Shown piece after piece: positions 12,975-46,100 of a stretch of DNA of 64,000 nucleotides (positions are counted from its first letter, which is position 1; every line of letters begins with the position of its first letter). Source of the DNA: Tubiluchus corallicola (Eukaryota > Priapulida > Priapulimorpha > Priapulimorphida > Tubiluchidae); the NCBI GenBank assembly GCA_030141605.1, contig JAQGDQ010000024.1, positions 635,501-699,500 of the forward strand, in the 5' to 3' direction. The position numbers and the translations under genes are program-made. Below the pieces are notes generated by a model. It was given only the letters and a program-made list of their open reading frames with translations. It had not been told where the DNA came from and made no database searches.

Positions 12975-13325
12975 AATATGGAAGAAATACATACATGTAT
13001 ATTTTCTTTAAATTATATAAATACAACTGCTTAAACATCGAATTTAACTTATGCCAAAGTTTCTTTCTATTGTTTGTATCACGACCTATACAATCTGACC
13101 GGTGAATGTCCAATTCATATACACCGTGTGTGTTAAGATCCTCTCTTATATAGTTTTGGACGAGGGCATTCGTATTTTCGTCTGCTTCTTCTTTAATTAT
13201 ATCAATTCGGACAGAGATCTGTCTAGAATACTGCTCCAATTCGTTCACTTTTGCCTCCAACTTGCTACATTTTTCTTCGAGTTCTGATACTTCAGTTGAA
13301 ACTGGATTGCATTTAGATTATGGCT
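12975..13325 (-). mobile_element. decayed LINE ORF1 fragment
   Basis: On the minus strand one frame reads a heptad-like coiled coil (SELEEKCSKLEAKVNELEQ), then YSRQISVRIDIIKEE and DIHRSDCIGR. This is the usual order in ORF1 proteins of L1/CR1/L2-type LINEs: coiled coil, then an RRM-like part with ELEQYSRR..RI.GI and a DRSHRIGR motif. A stop lies just before the coiled coil and the frame dies after the motif, so it is a truncated relic. It starts only tens of bases beyond the arrestin stop, in opposite orientation. The retrotransposon call comes from motif recognition; the clade is not resolved. Confidence 0.75.
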
Positions 13326-13329
13326 TATC

Positions 13330-15500
13330 ATTATCAGTAACCCGATTGCTATCCTTGGTTTTTTCCACTTAATTGCTGCTTTTTGTGTAGCTTACATACA
13401 TTTATCTCTGACGGAGACAGAATTATATTTTATACCGTAAACAGGAGTGCTGTTCTGACACAGTGCCATTAGTTAAACAGAGGCCTCGCTTGATTAGATG
13501 ATCAACTCTCAGTTAATTCGACATCTCTGTAATGTAGTTTCTACACGTACCTCAGTACAGTGTTAAAACTTTTGAACTGACGAAGACGATACCGAAAAGT
13601 GGCGCCACCTTTATACAACATTGCAAAGCTGTGAAGAGCAAACGTCCTGACCGGTCGGTCTTAATATCGGCGCAGAAGTACAAGCTTCAATTTTTTGCTT
13701 ACAGCATTTCTCAGAGTTTTTCTCAAATATTAGTCCTATCAGTAGCAAATGAAAAGTCTCTATTGACGAGCACTGCATAAGGCAGACTTAGCTGCTGTGT
13801 GTCACAACGCAAATGAAAGCAAACTAAATTTGACGCCAAATCCTTAGCAACTTATATATAACAGTAGCTTAAATATATGTATTAAGGAAAAACAAGATTG
13901 ACTGAAACACTGATACTACTCTGCTATGCCTGAATTGAGATCTCGCTAAGACTGCGTAGCTCCCGTAACGCGCTACACGTAACCTAAATCTGAACCTAGG
14001 GCCTAATCATCCCTAATGTCTACGACGCTCGTAAAAACAGCAAAACTAAGTACGTAAAAAATAAAATAAGATAAAAAGTGATAAAACTAAAATAGTGCTT
14101 TAAGACAGAATTAATTATTGTTATGTTCGCACTGATATGACTCGATTTTTATTGTTAAGTACGCGCGCGCGGTATGCTATTCCACCATCACCAAAGTTTA
14201 CAATCACCGAAATTTTAGTATTTATGGACTAAACACTCTCATCATCTCATGAAATCAGATACAGTGCCTTATAATAATTTGTACTATTTTGCGTCGCACA
14301 TAATGCGTTGCACTATTTCTGTGATATATCTTATTTCTAGATACTCCAAATTAATTATGTTAGTTTTTTAAAACCTTACATAATAAATTATCAATCTGTT
14401 TTGTGAGTTAATTTAGTTGTATGACGCCCCATATCACATGCATTTTTCGTCATCGAAGTGTTTTGGAAAACTTGCTTGCAAAGTAATTCTATACAGAAGA
14501 ATCTTTGGTAGTGATATTGTTCTCGTTCTTGTTGTGCTTCACCTAGTAAGTTTGTATTAAGTGGATACTCCATATTAGTTTTTTACTTCGTGATTTGTAT
14601 CTGTTTTTAATATTGTAAGATCACAATAGAGTTACTCTGTATTCTAATTTTTTATAAAAAAAACTGATCCTGGCAAAGAGAAGGTTTGTTCTAAATGGCA
14701 ATCCAGGCCAGTTGGTCACGCTTTTCAGATACATGCGAGAAAAACTTACGTGCATGTGGGGATGTGTGCGTGTGTGTGCGTGTGTGTGTGTGCGCGCGCG
14801 CACATGTCCGGCAAGCGAGTAAGTCAATGCTTCGCATTTCGGACTAATTGTATTATTAAAAACACGTGATGGTTCAGCACTTATAAATTGGCATTCAGTT
14901 ACTCTTCATTGTTGATGATCCACCCCGTGTAAAGTAGATATTCCATGCAGTATTAACAAAATGCCGTGACAGTAGGCATAGTTTTTGTTGTCGTTTGAGC
15001 AAATAAAAAATACAACTGCAAAAAGTAGTACAATTTTAAATGTCTGGATAAGCCATTTACTCGCTGCTTAACAAAGAGCACCTGACGCAACAGACGGTTA
15101 CTGTTTGGACAGATGAGGGAAGGACGAATTGACATCGGTACTATCATTGGGCCTATTGTTTCTTTATACCGAGTGTTACAAACTCTTACTAATTTAATTT
15201 TCACTTTTTTGCAGTTAATTACTAACGACTTGCGTTAAACTCCTATTCAGTCGTTGTGATTTTTAGCGCACATTTGGAGGTTTGTGCTGTTTTCTTTTTT
15301 ACCACGCTGAATCGTTAGAGCAGAATTAAAAATCGCTGTAGTAGACACATATAAAACCAAGTTTAATGCAATTAAAATTTCACAATTAAATCGTTATCTT
15401 TTGCAGTTGTTACTATTTCAATAGAGGGTGGATCATAATCTTTTACTAGAGGTGTACAAATACAACGAGTAATATAGTACAGAACAATTTATTATATCAA
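13330..15500. other. intergenic sequence, no gene seen
   Basis: AT-rich DNA without recognisable coding regions. The only clear structure is the TG/CG microsatellite near 14.76 kb. The short open frames look random. Confidence 0.5.
14763..14805. repeat. (TG)n/(CG)n microsatellite
   Basis: Alternating TG units with CG substitutions, ending in a short pure CG run. Confidence 0.85.
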
Positions 15501-15524
15501 AGTATTCGCTCAAACAATGGCGTC

Positions 15525-15845
15525 TCTAACATGCCTTCAATATTTGGTATAGAAACCTCGAATGTCTCCCACAGCGTGCAATCTTTTAAGGGGTATGATT
15601 AGAGCAGTGTCGAGGAACTCAAAATCCTCCAATGCGTCTTGCAGATGTCACACAAGCTTATCCGCTAAATGCTGACGAACAGCACGTTTTTCCATAATGC
15701 TGGCGTTCATTCTGTCCTTCAGAAGGGCTCCAATGTGTTTGCTGAGGTCCGGTGAATTTTTAAGCCATTCAGCTCAATCGAAAAAATCAATACCAGAAGT
15801 TTCAGGTAACCATATGTACGAATCATGGTAAGGAGGTGACACAAC
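15525..15845 (-). pseudogene. Tc1/mariner (IS630-like) transposase relic, C-terminal part
   Basis: One minus-strand frame reads the end of a DDE transposase. AEWLKNSPDLS corresponds to the family motif W..(N/Q)SPDLNPIE, followed by ALLKDRM (the usual W..LK.R.). The C terminus is IPLKRLHAVGDIRGFYTKY and then a stop, matching the family ending M..RL.AVI...G..TKY. Two in-frame TGA codons interrupt the frame, one just before AEW and one after DKLV, so it cannot make a working enzyme. The N-terminal two thirds and the inverted repeats are not recognisable. Family assignment is from motif order and is fairly firm. Confidence 0.75.
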
Positions 15846-16127
15846 CATAGAAATGACCAGGGTTACTGTAAAATAGGAAAAAGAACAAAACAACATGCAC
15901 GCTCCTGATGTGCAAACTCTAATAAACTAAATTTTGAAGGGAAGAGGCATGATTCGGGAAACTGATTACGACATGAAAAACGAAATATCAATGTTAGATC
16001 ACTTACTCTGGAATGATTAATTTTAATTTTGATTAATTTTCCTGAAATTCCCGTGGGCAATTAATTAATCATTTCTAGTTTTAATATCCAATGTATTACC
16101 AATGATGGTAGAAGTCCAAAGTTAACT

Positions 16128-16425
16128 GAATCTTGAAACCAAACTTGAAAGAAGGAAAATGTAAAAAAAAAGTTGCAACTCGCCCTGGACTTGAACCAGT
16201 GTGACCTTCCGTTAACAGGGCTGACTACCAGACTGCCATATTCCTCAACGATCATGACAATCTTACAAGCATATATATTTAAAGGCTCACTGTCACACTT
16301 TGGACGTTTTTTGAGAATCAGTAACCTCTTCCTTTTAGACTTTCTAACCATGGCACAAACCCACAATTACTTAAAATTTTGAAACCAAACTTGAAAGACA
16401 AGAAAATTTAAAGTGAAAAAGTTAG
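16128..16425 (-). mobile_element. tRNA-derived SINE-like element with flanking direct repeats
   Basis: On the minus strand a tRNA-like head reads TGGCAGTCTGGTAGTC (A-box-like), CCTGTTAAC (tRNA-Asn-like anticodon loop), then CTGGTTCAAGTCCAG (B box with T-arm pairing). A run of T follows. About 16380-16425 and 16131-16176 share a ~45-bp direct repeat with the core TTGAAACCAAACTTGAAAGA (plus strand), which brackets the tRNA-like part. The anticodon and acceptor stems are poorly paired, so a functional tRNA is unlikely. The SINE reading is inference. Confidence 0.5.
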
Positions 16426-17479
16426 AACACAAACTGGATTTGGGCCATTCAAGTTCCCACTCAGACAAAGTACAAGCTTTCAACTATTTCAATAATTAAC
16501 TTATAGTGTAAATGACATGAATCCAACAAGATAGTAGCTGAAATTACTACGAATAAAAACTCCACAATTTAGAAAAAATGTGGCGCTTCAGTCAACCACT
16601 GATAGCGGAAAGTCTTCAGTTAAAAGAAAAAGTACAAAATGTCCCAAAGAGGCACAGAAGATCACTACTACATTTTGAAGTTTCCGTTGAAGCACTCACC
16701 AAAGAGAAGGCGAACAGAATGCACAACACAGTAAAAACATATAAAAACAGTCATTAATTAGAAATGTATGAGTAATAAAGCTACAAGGAATAAAGCTTTC
16801 AAAGAGAGCATACTATGAGCGATTTAAGAGTTTTTAAGACTACAATCCATTGTAGTGGGTTCAAGAACTACTTAGGAAAAGGAAAAAAGACAGTGCTTCA
16901 CATTGTAAATACAAATAGATAATTTTTGGAATACCTTAACACGCGATAACTTGAGAATCTGACGGAATTTTCATAATTTTATCAATGATCAAGCGTACCA
17001 AAAGAGGCTGATTATATTTTAGTTTTACTTGAAGCAAACGCTACTTCAAGTTATTAAAGATTTCAAAGATCAAAGATTTCTTGTTTTTTGTCTACCGCTG
17101 CTGTCTGCAAAGTAGTAGCTAAAATAATATTCTGAGAATAGTTACTTCTGCAAAGTAATATTCTTAAATAATATTTTTGAAGTAACCAATTTAAAATGAA
17201 ACTAAAACTTGGAAGAAATGCAAATACATTGGCTTTCTACTAGGCACTGAAGAAAATATCAGAGAAGGAAAACATTGGCACTAGCGGCTTTCTCATAACT
17301 TAAAAATGTCTTCAATAACAAGAGCATTAGTCTAAATTGTAAACTTAGGTTCTTCAACACTTATGCGTCTTCCATTTTTCTATACAATTCAGGGCTAAAG
17401 TTTTCAATTTCCCACACAACAAATTAGTTTTTGAAGCGGATTAGAGTTGGGGTTGAAATTAGGTTTAAGGCTTAAGATG

Positions 17480-17539
17480 AGGGTTGGGTTAGTGTTAGTG
17501 TTAGGGTTGGGTTGGGTTAGGTTAGGGTTAGGGTTAGGG
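17480..17539. repeat. interstitial telomere-like (TTAGGG)n tract
   Basis: Degenerate repeat of GGGTTA/GTGTTA units ending in several perfect TTAGGG copies, the animal telomere motif. It lies in intergenic DNA, with a decayed LINE fragment starting about 160 bases further on. Confidence 0.85.
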
Positions 17540-17699
17540 CATTTAAATTGTGTATGGGGAATTGTAACCTCCTTCCCAATTCAGAATTGAGGACCTTGAA
17601 AGTGAATAATCAGGTAGAGATTGATGCTTTTTAACGACGTTTATACACATCATTGTTGCAAATAAAATAGCCAAAAGCTATAAGTAACAAAGAATTGTA

Positions 17700-17985
17700 A
17701 GACAAAATCAAGGAAGAAAAATGGACCAGGAAGATATAAAACGCAGAAGATTTCACTGGATGGATCAAGCTCTGAGATTACCGGAAGACAGTCCCACTTG
17801 TTAAAGCTTTCCACGAATCAATTCAACCATTTAAGAAGCCAAGGGGGGGGGGAGATCGCTCACGTGGATGGATTTCACACAGAAAGACCTCAATGGAACA
17901 TATTTAATCCTGAAAGATACTTCATCATGGAGAATAGCAAAAGAACGTACCGTTTGGCGACAGAAGGTGGACAGTGTAATGCTGT
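17700..17985 (+). pseudogene. LINE C-terminal fragment, frameshifted
   Basis: Split between frames, the plus strand reads RRRFHWMDQALRLPEDSPT, then VKAFHESIQPFKKPRG, then SLTWMDFTQKDLNG, then a W..AKERTVWRQKV-like end. This follows the order seen after the reverse transcriptase of many non-LTR retrotransposons: RR..WLGH.LR.P.D, then K.RGRP..TW, then L.......DR..WR. Frameshifts lie near 17800 and inside a run of ten G at about 17843-17852. It is non-functional. The clade is not assigned. Confidence 0.7.
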
Positions 17986-18691
17986 TGGACGATTGATGCA
18001 CGTTTGATGCAATATTCTTTCATTTGCATGCAAAAAATTAATGCAAAAATGCTTGTAAATCATAAACATTCTTCTAGTACAAGACATTACCAGACTGGTC
18101 ACAACAAAGAAAGGCCGTTAGGAAGAAAGAAGAGCCGTTAGAAAAAGTTATTAAATTTAGTTTGCATCATTCAGGTGTCTCATCCAAATATCACTCGGCC
18201 TTGCTGACAAGTTGATAGGCCTAACTAAGCGTTCACGCATATGAACTAACAGAAGGATTTTTAACTAACCGTTATCCCTTTTATCCGCTGATTACAGTCT
18301 GTGTTAAATCCGTCGAGTGTAACAGAAAGGGCTTCCTACAACAATAAAGCCTTTTGTTGCAAAAACCTTTAGGCTTTAGAAAACTCTTTGTTTTTATATC
18401 GTACTGGAAAGGAATTCTAAATTATTTTCAAAACCATCGTACTGTTCAACATTCCTTAATCAAGCATTATACGTTATACAATAGTTATAAGAGCAATTCA
18501 AATTTCCAAAGATTCATTAATTTTAATATAAACGCAATTACATATTACAATTTCATTAATTAAACAAGTGAAAGTATTATGCAACTACAGTTTTCTGTGA
18601 TACTAATTAAAGGTACCTTTTTTAAAAATTGAAGATTATCAAGTCTGTCTCAGTTGTAGAGGCCATTTTTGACAATAAGTAATACAATGTA

Positions 18692-19450
18692 TGTAGTAGT
18701 AGTAGTAGCAGTAGTAGTAGTAAACTCTTTATTTGCCATTTTAAAAACATTGGCCATCATATTAAAAGACAGACAATCAGTGTTAGTTCATATAAAAAAC
18801 ATACACTGTTCTGGGCAAATGCGTCTGGTGCAAGCTAAACTATAAGTGCAACTAGAAATTCAAAAATAAAATATAAACTAGTTTAGTAAGGTCTAGGAGA
18901 AATGAAATTATGATTTGAGTAAGTATCATCGTGCTCGTATGTCGGATATTCAAAACGAGTTATTAAATGTTTTTTTAATTTAGACTTGAGTATTGATAAA
19001 GAGCTGCTGTGTTTTAGTGATGTCGGTAATGAATTCCAAAGTTGTATTGCTTGTTTAGTAATGGGATTCTTTCCATATTGGTTGTTCGTTCTAATGTTTC
19101 TTAAATTTAGTGTTCTGTTATTCATACTGGGGTTTTTAAGAAGTGGGAGCTTATTGTTTTTGAAAGGAGAATTAATATTGTTGATATAATTTATAGAGAA
19201 ACAGGAGAGTTTGATAATCTCTGTGGGCTTCTAATATCGGAATTTTCATGGAGTTTCTTAAAGAGGTGGCAGAATATTTACTTGTATTGTGAGATGATTT
19301 CAAAGAATGGCCATTAACTAATCGTAAAGCATAGTTTTGAAGTACATTTAATTTGATGTATGACTCTCTTTTCACTTTTTGGTACAGTATGCAGGCATAT
19401 AAATAATGGGGCAAAATTAAAGTTTTGTTTTGATCAGAAGTTGTCTAACA
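18692..19450 (-). mobile_element. 5'-truncated non-LTR retrotransposon (LINE), L2/CR1-like 3' end
   Basis: Minus-strand coding remnants read TLILPHYLYACILYQ, then VLQNYALRLVNGHSLKSS, IPILEAHRDYQTLLFLYKL and, after a frameshift near 19180, LWNSLPTSLKHSSSLSILKSKLKKHL. This is the standard end of a LINE reverse-transcriptase polyprotein. The copy is 5' truncated near 19450. Its 3' end has AAATAAAGAG and then a trinucleotide tail, (TAG)n on the plus strand at 18692-18721, typical of LINEs that end in a microsatellite rather than poly(A). It cannot code for an active protein. Confidence 0.85.
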
Positions 19451-20260
19451 GACTTACATTGGGGTTGATTAATAGACAAAATATGTGTTGTTACAATCAA
19501 TGTACATATTGATACTGTTTTTTCAATAAATAATAAATTCCCACTAAGATCTGAACATGTGTTGAAATTAATTACCCTGTTTTACAGTATCCGAAGAAGA
19601 GTTACAATAGTTAAAAATGAAAAATTTAAAATCTACGGCGATGCATTGTTGCATGTGCTTTTGTAAAATGGGTTTAATGACATTAGACGTACAAAAAAAT
19701 AAATTATAGTATATCGATCAGCCCATCATAATAGATAGCATGTTTGACGTTTTGAGCATCTTTCGTTCATTTTTCAAACTCTATTTTGGTTTAAAGCAAA
19801 TTTAATACAGTAGGTCTGCTAGCTGTACTTGCTACTACAGAGCCTGCTGCAATGTATAGATGTGACATATAGGCTGCTTTCGTTACGGAAATTAGACTGC
19901 TGTATAAAACCTCTGTTCTGCAGGAAGTCCCTTAAGCTGTATAAGGTAACTGATACTAAGCGGATACCGGCTGCCGCCACCTTTTCTAAAAGTTTCAAAA
20001 TTTATTCATTCTGAAAATGGTTTGACCTGACGTGGCGGTTTAAATATACAACAAAATAGACTTTTTGTTGTTTTGTTACGTGAAATCTTTAGTTTTCAGG
20101 CAATTAATGCAGCGCCAACAGATTGAGTACTACATAATAAGACCTGCGTAGTACAATAGAAATCATTAGTAAAATAATATCAGGCTTACGCTATAGTTTC
20201 GGTGATGCGGTGAGCGATACGTCACCAAGCAACAGAGGCGAGGTAAGCCATTGCATCTGG

Positions 20261-20481
20261 CAGCAGCAGCAGCAGCACCATCAGCAGGCAGAATCCCGGC
20301 ATCGATTTTTCCTTGCTAGTTGGCGTCCATTACTGTGATCAAGACCAAGGCGTCGGCTGTGTTGTAATGGGAACCGAAAAACCTTTGTGAAATCTGTCCT
20401 GTTTTGTGCACAAAACTGGATACGTTTGTGTGTGTTTGTTCCTCTGAACTCTGTGATTAATTTAGCCACAAAACGGTCACA
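20261..20481 (+). promoter_or_regulatory. probable 5' UTR of the G-alpha-o gene, with CAG repeat
   Basis: About 220 bases upstream of the ATG start with a (CAG)5 run and are less AT-rich than the surroundings. They read straight into the start codon in the context CACAATGG. The transcription start is not identifiable, so the extent is inferred. Confidence 0.45.
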
Positions 20482-41044
<20,563 letters not shown>

Positions 41045-43100
41045 TCTCTTGCCCTTATTTTGGCAGGGTATTTTATGTGTAATTATCATATTTTTTCCCT
41101 GTGTAGACATCTTAAGATATGTCTGAATTTTGTCATCTCTTGTTGCAGTTCATTTTTGGGGGCAGCACGTGTAAATAAGTATTGCGTGCAAGGGAGAACT
41201 GATCTACTTTGACGTGTTATTGCACAATCTTCTACGTCACATTTGACACACTTCTTGGTCAGTAGAGCTTAAGTGAAGATTTCTGCTTGATAGTAACGTT
41301 ATCATGCACATAGTTTGTGAAATCGTTCATGTAGTTAAAATCATTTTTGACAGTATTCTCTCTGTTGTATTCATTGAGTTTGCATTTAGAAAAGCTTGGG
41401 ATTTGACCGTGAAAGCAAATCACTTAATGTGATTGCAAAACGTCGCTTTTAATTTTGTTTACCCATGTAAAAGATGAAAACTTGCCAATCGTGGTTGGTT
41501 TATCGCAATAGTGCTGCAACGGAAGAAAACACTAAACAGGTCTTAATTCCAGAAATGTAAGACTTGTCATATTCTTATCCTGTTTACTGTGAAATAGTTA
41601 CCCTTGCTTTATGTGCAATATCTCACAATGCTGCTGATGTATGTATTTTCAGTCATCGCTGCACAATCATTTACAAGAGTTTTTGACAACTTACGATGTT
41701 GAGGTTTAAGTTATATAAGTGCATGAAAGCATGTTGCTTGTGTAAGTTCTTGTTTATGTATATAAATCCAGTGAATTGTTGCTTCGTGTTGTGTATGTGC
41801 ATGCACTCTACGCAAAGATATTCTGGACAGAACAGGGTGTAAGTCTAGTCCCGTAGTTCACATTTCTTCATTTATTCGTGCAATGTTTCATTTAGTATTC
41901 ATTGCATACAAATGTTTCTGATGTCGTTACTGTGACAGCAGTAGTCTGCATACATAAAAGCACTAACCGCCATGAACAAATTATGTTCATGTTTGTGTTA
42001 TAAAACTATATTATTACTATAAACTGCTGAGTTTCGGAACAGCCTGCACAAAAGGCTAGAAGTCTAGCAATGTTTCAATTTCTTTCTTTTCTGATTAAGC
42101 TTTTGTGTAACTGGAAAAGAAAGTAATTAGAATTTGAAATGCTTTGCTGTAGTGCAGTTACTGTTCTGTGCAAGTTTTAATGGTTTAGTCATTTTGTGCA
42201 AGCTGAATTCATGTTTGATGGAATCATTTGTGTAAATAATTATATTTAATTTAATTTAAATCTTTTTATTGATTTAGTATGACATTTGTGTTAGCTGACA
42301 TGCCAGTGATTTTCTGTTACGTTTGTTTTGTCAATTGCAAATGATATCGTCCAGATTGTAAGCATTTTTTCTGCATTTAGCTATTGCCTAGACTGTACCT
42401 GACCTTTTTTGCCTGCTTACGAATTCTTTGTCTGAATGTTTCTAAATCGCAATGGCGCAGATCACCGCAAAATTTCCGGAATGAGATTTGGAAGTTATGA
42501 ACTGTGATTCGTAAATCATTCCGCTCATCCACTGTTGCATTTTCATACATAAGCTCCTTGTGCGTTTGCATTGATCGATGTTCTGTCGCTGCGAATTTGA
42601 AGCATTGATGGTGTCCGTGCTATATAAACCTCATGTTTTTTCAAAAAATAACATCCTTCAAATGCTTTACAGTATTTACTGTTTATACTTGAGTAAATAA
42701 GTGTTAATGTAAGTCAAGTTTAAACCAAAGAATATTTGTGTATTGAACATGAAAATAGTCACCCAATCACCTATTTAATTATTTATTTAGGAAATACGTA
42801 GATTGAGTCAAGCTTAGAATTTATGTTGAGATAAGCTTGATATAGTCTGCCTATCGATCATTAAAATTGCTCAGTTACACCTGTCTGCTGATCTAGGAAT
42901 ATGAAATGTAATTGAAATGAACAACAAATTTGCTATGCGATTCTAGTTGTGTCGTCTAGATTTAGAAAATCATATATGAGATCAGCATATATTATATATA
43001 TTATATTATATATCTATTCTATACGTTGTAATAAATATGTGCAACAAAGTTATCAGATAGCGACCCGAAAGATCAAGACACACATTTATGATTGTCCATT
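41045..43100 (+). other. probable 3' UTR of the G-alpha-o gene
   Basis: T-rich non-coding sequence directly after the TAG stop, without recognisable elements. A canonical AATAAA lies at 43030-43035; another further away at 44476-44481 could serve a longer transcript. The extent is inferred. Confidence 0.45.
43030..43035 (+). terminator. candidate polyadenylation signal (G-alpha-o)
   Basis: AATAAA about 2 kb after the stop codon, in an AT-rich context. Confidence 0.35.
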
Positions 43101-46100
43101 ATTATAATGTGTTCTATGTATACAAGCCCAGTACATAATCATTGTCAGCTGTTTTTACAATTTAGTTTCGTTGTTTTGTCACTTTTCTGTAATAATAATA
43201 ATTATTATTATTACAAAGTAGTTTATATTTGTTATATACTACTGACATTTTACAGAGATCGTAAGTACTGTACTATGTACAATGTAATTTTCTTGATCGT
43301 TGATAAAAATGTTGAGAATATGTTCCTGTCGCTGGCGTCTTGTCTCGGGCGCCAAATCAAATAACGACAACTATAATAGCCATCTTATAGGAAAGCAGAG
43401 CTAAATACTGTGAATATTTTCGTTCTTTCTGCCTGGTAATGTGTGTTCACCAGTGTGCTAGAAACATTGTTGACAATGACATAGATGCCGTTCTTTCACA
43501 TTATTTGTCAGATCCTAACGTTGTCCAATATTTTCTAGTTTTAATATTTCTTCACGTCACTGATTTAACGATATTTTCCTAGACTAGTAATTCATTTAAA
43601 ATCGTTTCAGATTGCTTTGACATTGGGCATTTTAGAAAATTTCCCAGGCCTAGTTAAGATCTGTTGCTTAAAATGTCTGTTGTAGTTTAATAGTTTTTGA
43701 CTGTTACTGTTCTGTTGCTGCAGATGTTGGCCCTACACATTACCAGTCCTTTTTGCAAGAAAAGCTCAAGTTGGACAGGGATGTTCACTGTAAAAAGCTC
43801 TGCTTTTCCTGGCTTCAGGTAGTGCAAGACAGTACACAACGTTTAATAATTTGTGCTGCTAAAATGTTCTTTTTTCAAATTAATACATGTGGTCACGTAT
43901 CAGACATTTTTATTGCAACTCTTCATTACATATTTAATCTTTGCAAGGATAACCTAACACCTGTGTAACTTTTTATATAGTTAACAAGAAACAGCAATTA
44001 TTCTAGAAAGGCTATTCACATTTTCAAGCATTGCCTTCCTATTCCCACAAAAAATTAGCAGCAAAATACACTGCTGATGACGCACTAGCTGCATTGATTG
44101 TAACCAAGCACAGATAAATTTGAGAACCTAACAAGTTTATCGACAGGTAAAGCTGCCTTACAAGGTAGCGAGCGTTCGTTCAATGCGCTAAGTTTACATT
44201 TGCCCGTATAATTAGGTACGCCACACGGTAGCATTGACTGAATATTGAACGCTGTGTACCGTCGTTCTATCATTTCTGTCTGTACAATTATACACAGCTC
44301 CAACAGACGACATCTGTTGCTGAGCATGCGCACAAGACGATATGAGAACTAATAACGAGACTGTTGGGTATTGCATTAATTAAATAAAGTACATGTAATT
44401 TGTACCAGGAACGAACTAATGACGCTTGTAACGTTTTGATCAACCAAATGCACTTCTGCTTTGCGTAAAATAGTCAATAAAATGTTTTTATTGTACGACT
44501 GCTATAGATCTTTTTTGGGCACACCAGTAACTTGTGTGATTAGAGATCTACTGCTTTGTGGGTTTAAACATAAACTGGAAAAACTTAATTTCTGTTTACA
44601 TTCAAAATGAACACTGTCAAATTTAAGAAGATAATATTCCGTATTACACAAAGCATATAATTTTTACAAAGCGTTGAGTGCGCATCCGTACTAGATTCAT
44701 GTCATGCTGACAGTGACATGCGTGGAACAATAAGGCCTGAAGACACTATACATGTACTATTGAAACTAAAAATTACATGTTGCTTAAGTATCAAGGCATA
44801 TGTGTTGCAGCTATTTAGATTTTTTACGTACACAAATCGTTCCAAACAAAGCCAAGTGGTCGTTCAAGATAAAGGCTGCGGCAAGAAATTCAAAGCGAGA
44901 GAAAACCAAATTCTTGTTTTAGGTGATTTACTAGTTCTTTTTGAAACATCGTGAAGCAGATAAACTTACATGTTGTTTCCGAAAAATAAGGCTCTGGTAA
45001 AAAAAAATCCACAGAAAAGAGGCTCGGGGGAAACTGGACTTCTAAGTCACTGTTCTGCGTTTAGGAATGTCAATGGCAAAAACGCGAGAAGCATCAACAA
45101 AGCAAATACACGGAAAAGACTAGCTGTTTGGGAACTAAATTAGTACAACATGTGCTGAGAACATCATTTACTAACCGTAGCGTAAAGGAGATTTGATGTG
45201 GTAATAGGTGTTTGAAGATGCCTATGCTGAGCACTGAGCTCATGCTGCACACCTTCATTCAAATGCCAATGATGTTTTGATTCTGCCGTTTTTAATGTGA
45301 AAAAGAATCGCGAAACTACGAACGAGAAATATGCACCTGTAAATATTAAAATATTACAATAAAATATTACACCCAATCTATGCTTTCAAAGAAGTTCTAG
45401 GCTCACACACTGATCGAGATTTTTTGCGACAGTAAAACTAGATAGATTATTTCAAATTGTAGATTTCTGCCGTAGTGTTTATATGTGATATTTATAAAGA
45501 CTAGCAGGAACTGGTCAACGATAATATGAATCATGTATAATATACGTGCCAGCGGTTGGCCACAGAGGGATTTCGTGTCACTGTCACGAAAAGCGCATGT
45601 TCTGTAAATCATTTAGTGATCAAGTCGCCGCATTTGCTTCTCTATAAAGATGAATTCCATCAAGAATCAATTCCAAATTTGGAAAAAACTCGTTTTTGAA
45701 ATTAGCAGGCGTACATATAGCTAACTACCGCTTTTTGTTTTGGAAACAAATACCACATACAGTTTTGGAAAATCCATGGAACATAAATTCGATGAGAGCT
45801 TCTGTAGTTTGTTCTGCAATTAAAACAATAAGCAGCAACTTAGGATTATTTTAATGGATTAGCAATGGAATCATTACTAGGCTAAGTCGTTCTCTTTTAC
45901 TTGTTTATGCTTGTTCTCCTGGCTTCCGGTTTTTCTATCTGGAATATTAATTTAAGCAAAGCGTCAGCTTGCTTTCAACGATTCGTATGTCGTAATGTAA
46001 ATTGTAATTACACGATGCATGTATTTTGTTTCATGTTTGATATGAACAGAAGTGAGTGTCCATGCGTTTGTAGAGTTGGTTTTCGTCCTCTTCCGCCATT

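Noticed and set aside
16185-16245. Functional tRNA-Asn gene (minus strand)
   Set aside because: Anticodon and acceptor stems pair poorly, and the copy is bracketed by direct repeats; better explained as a SINE head.
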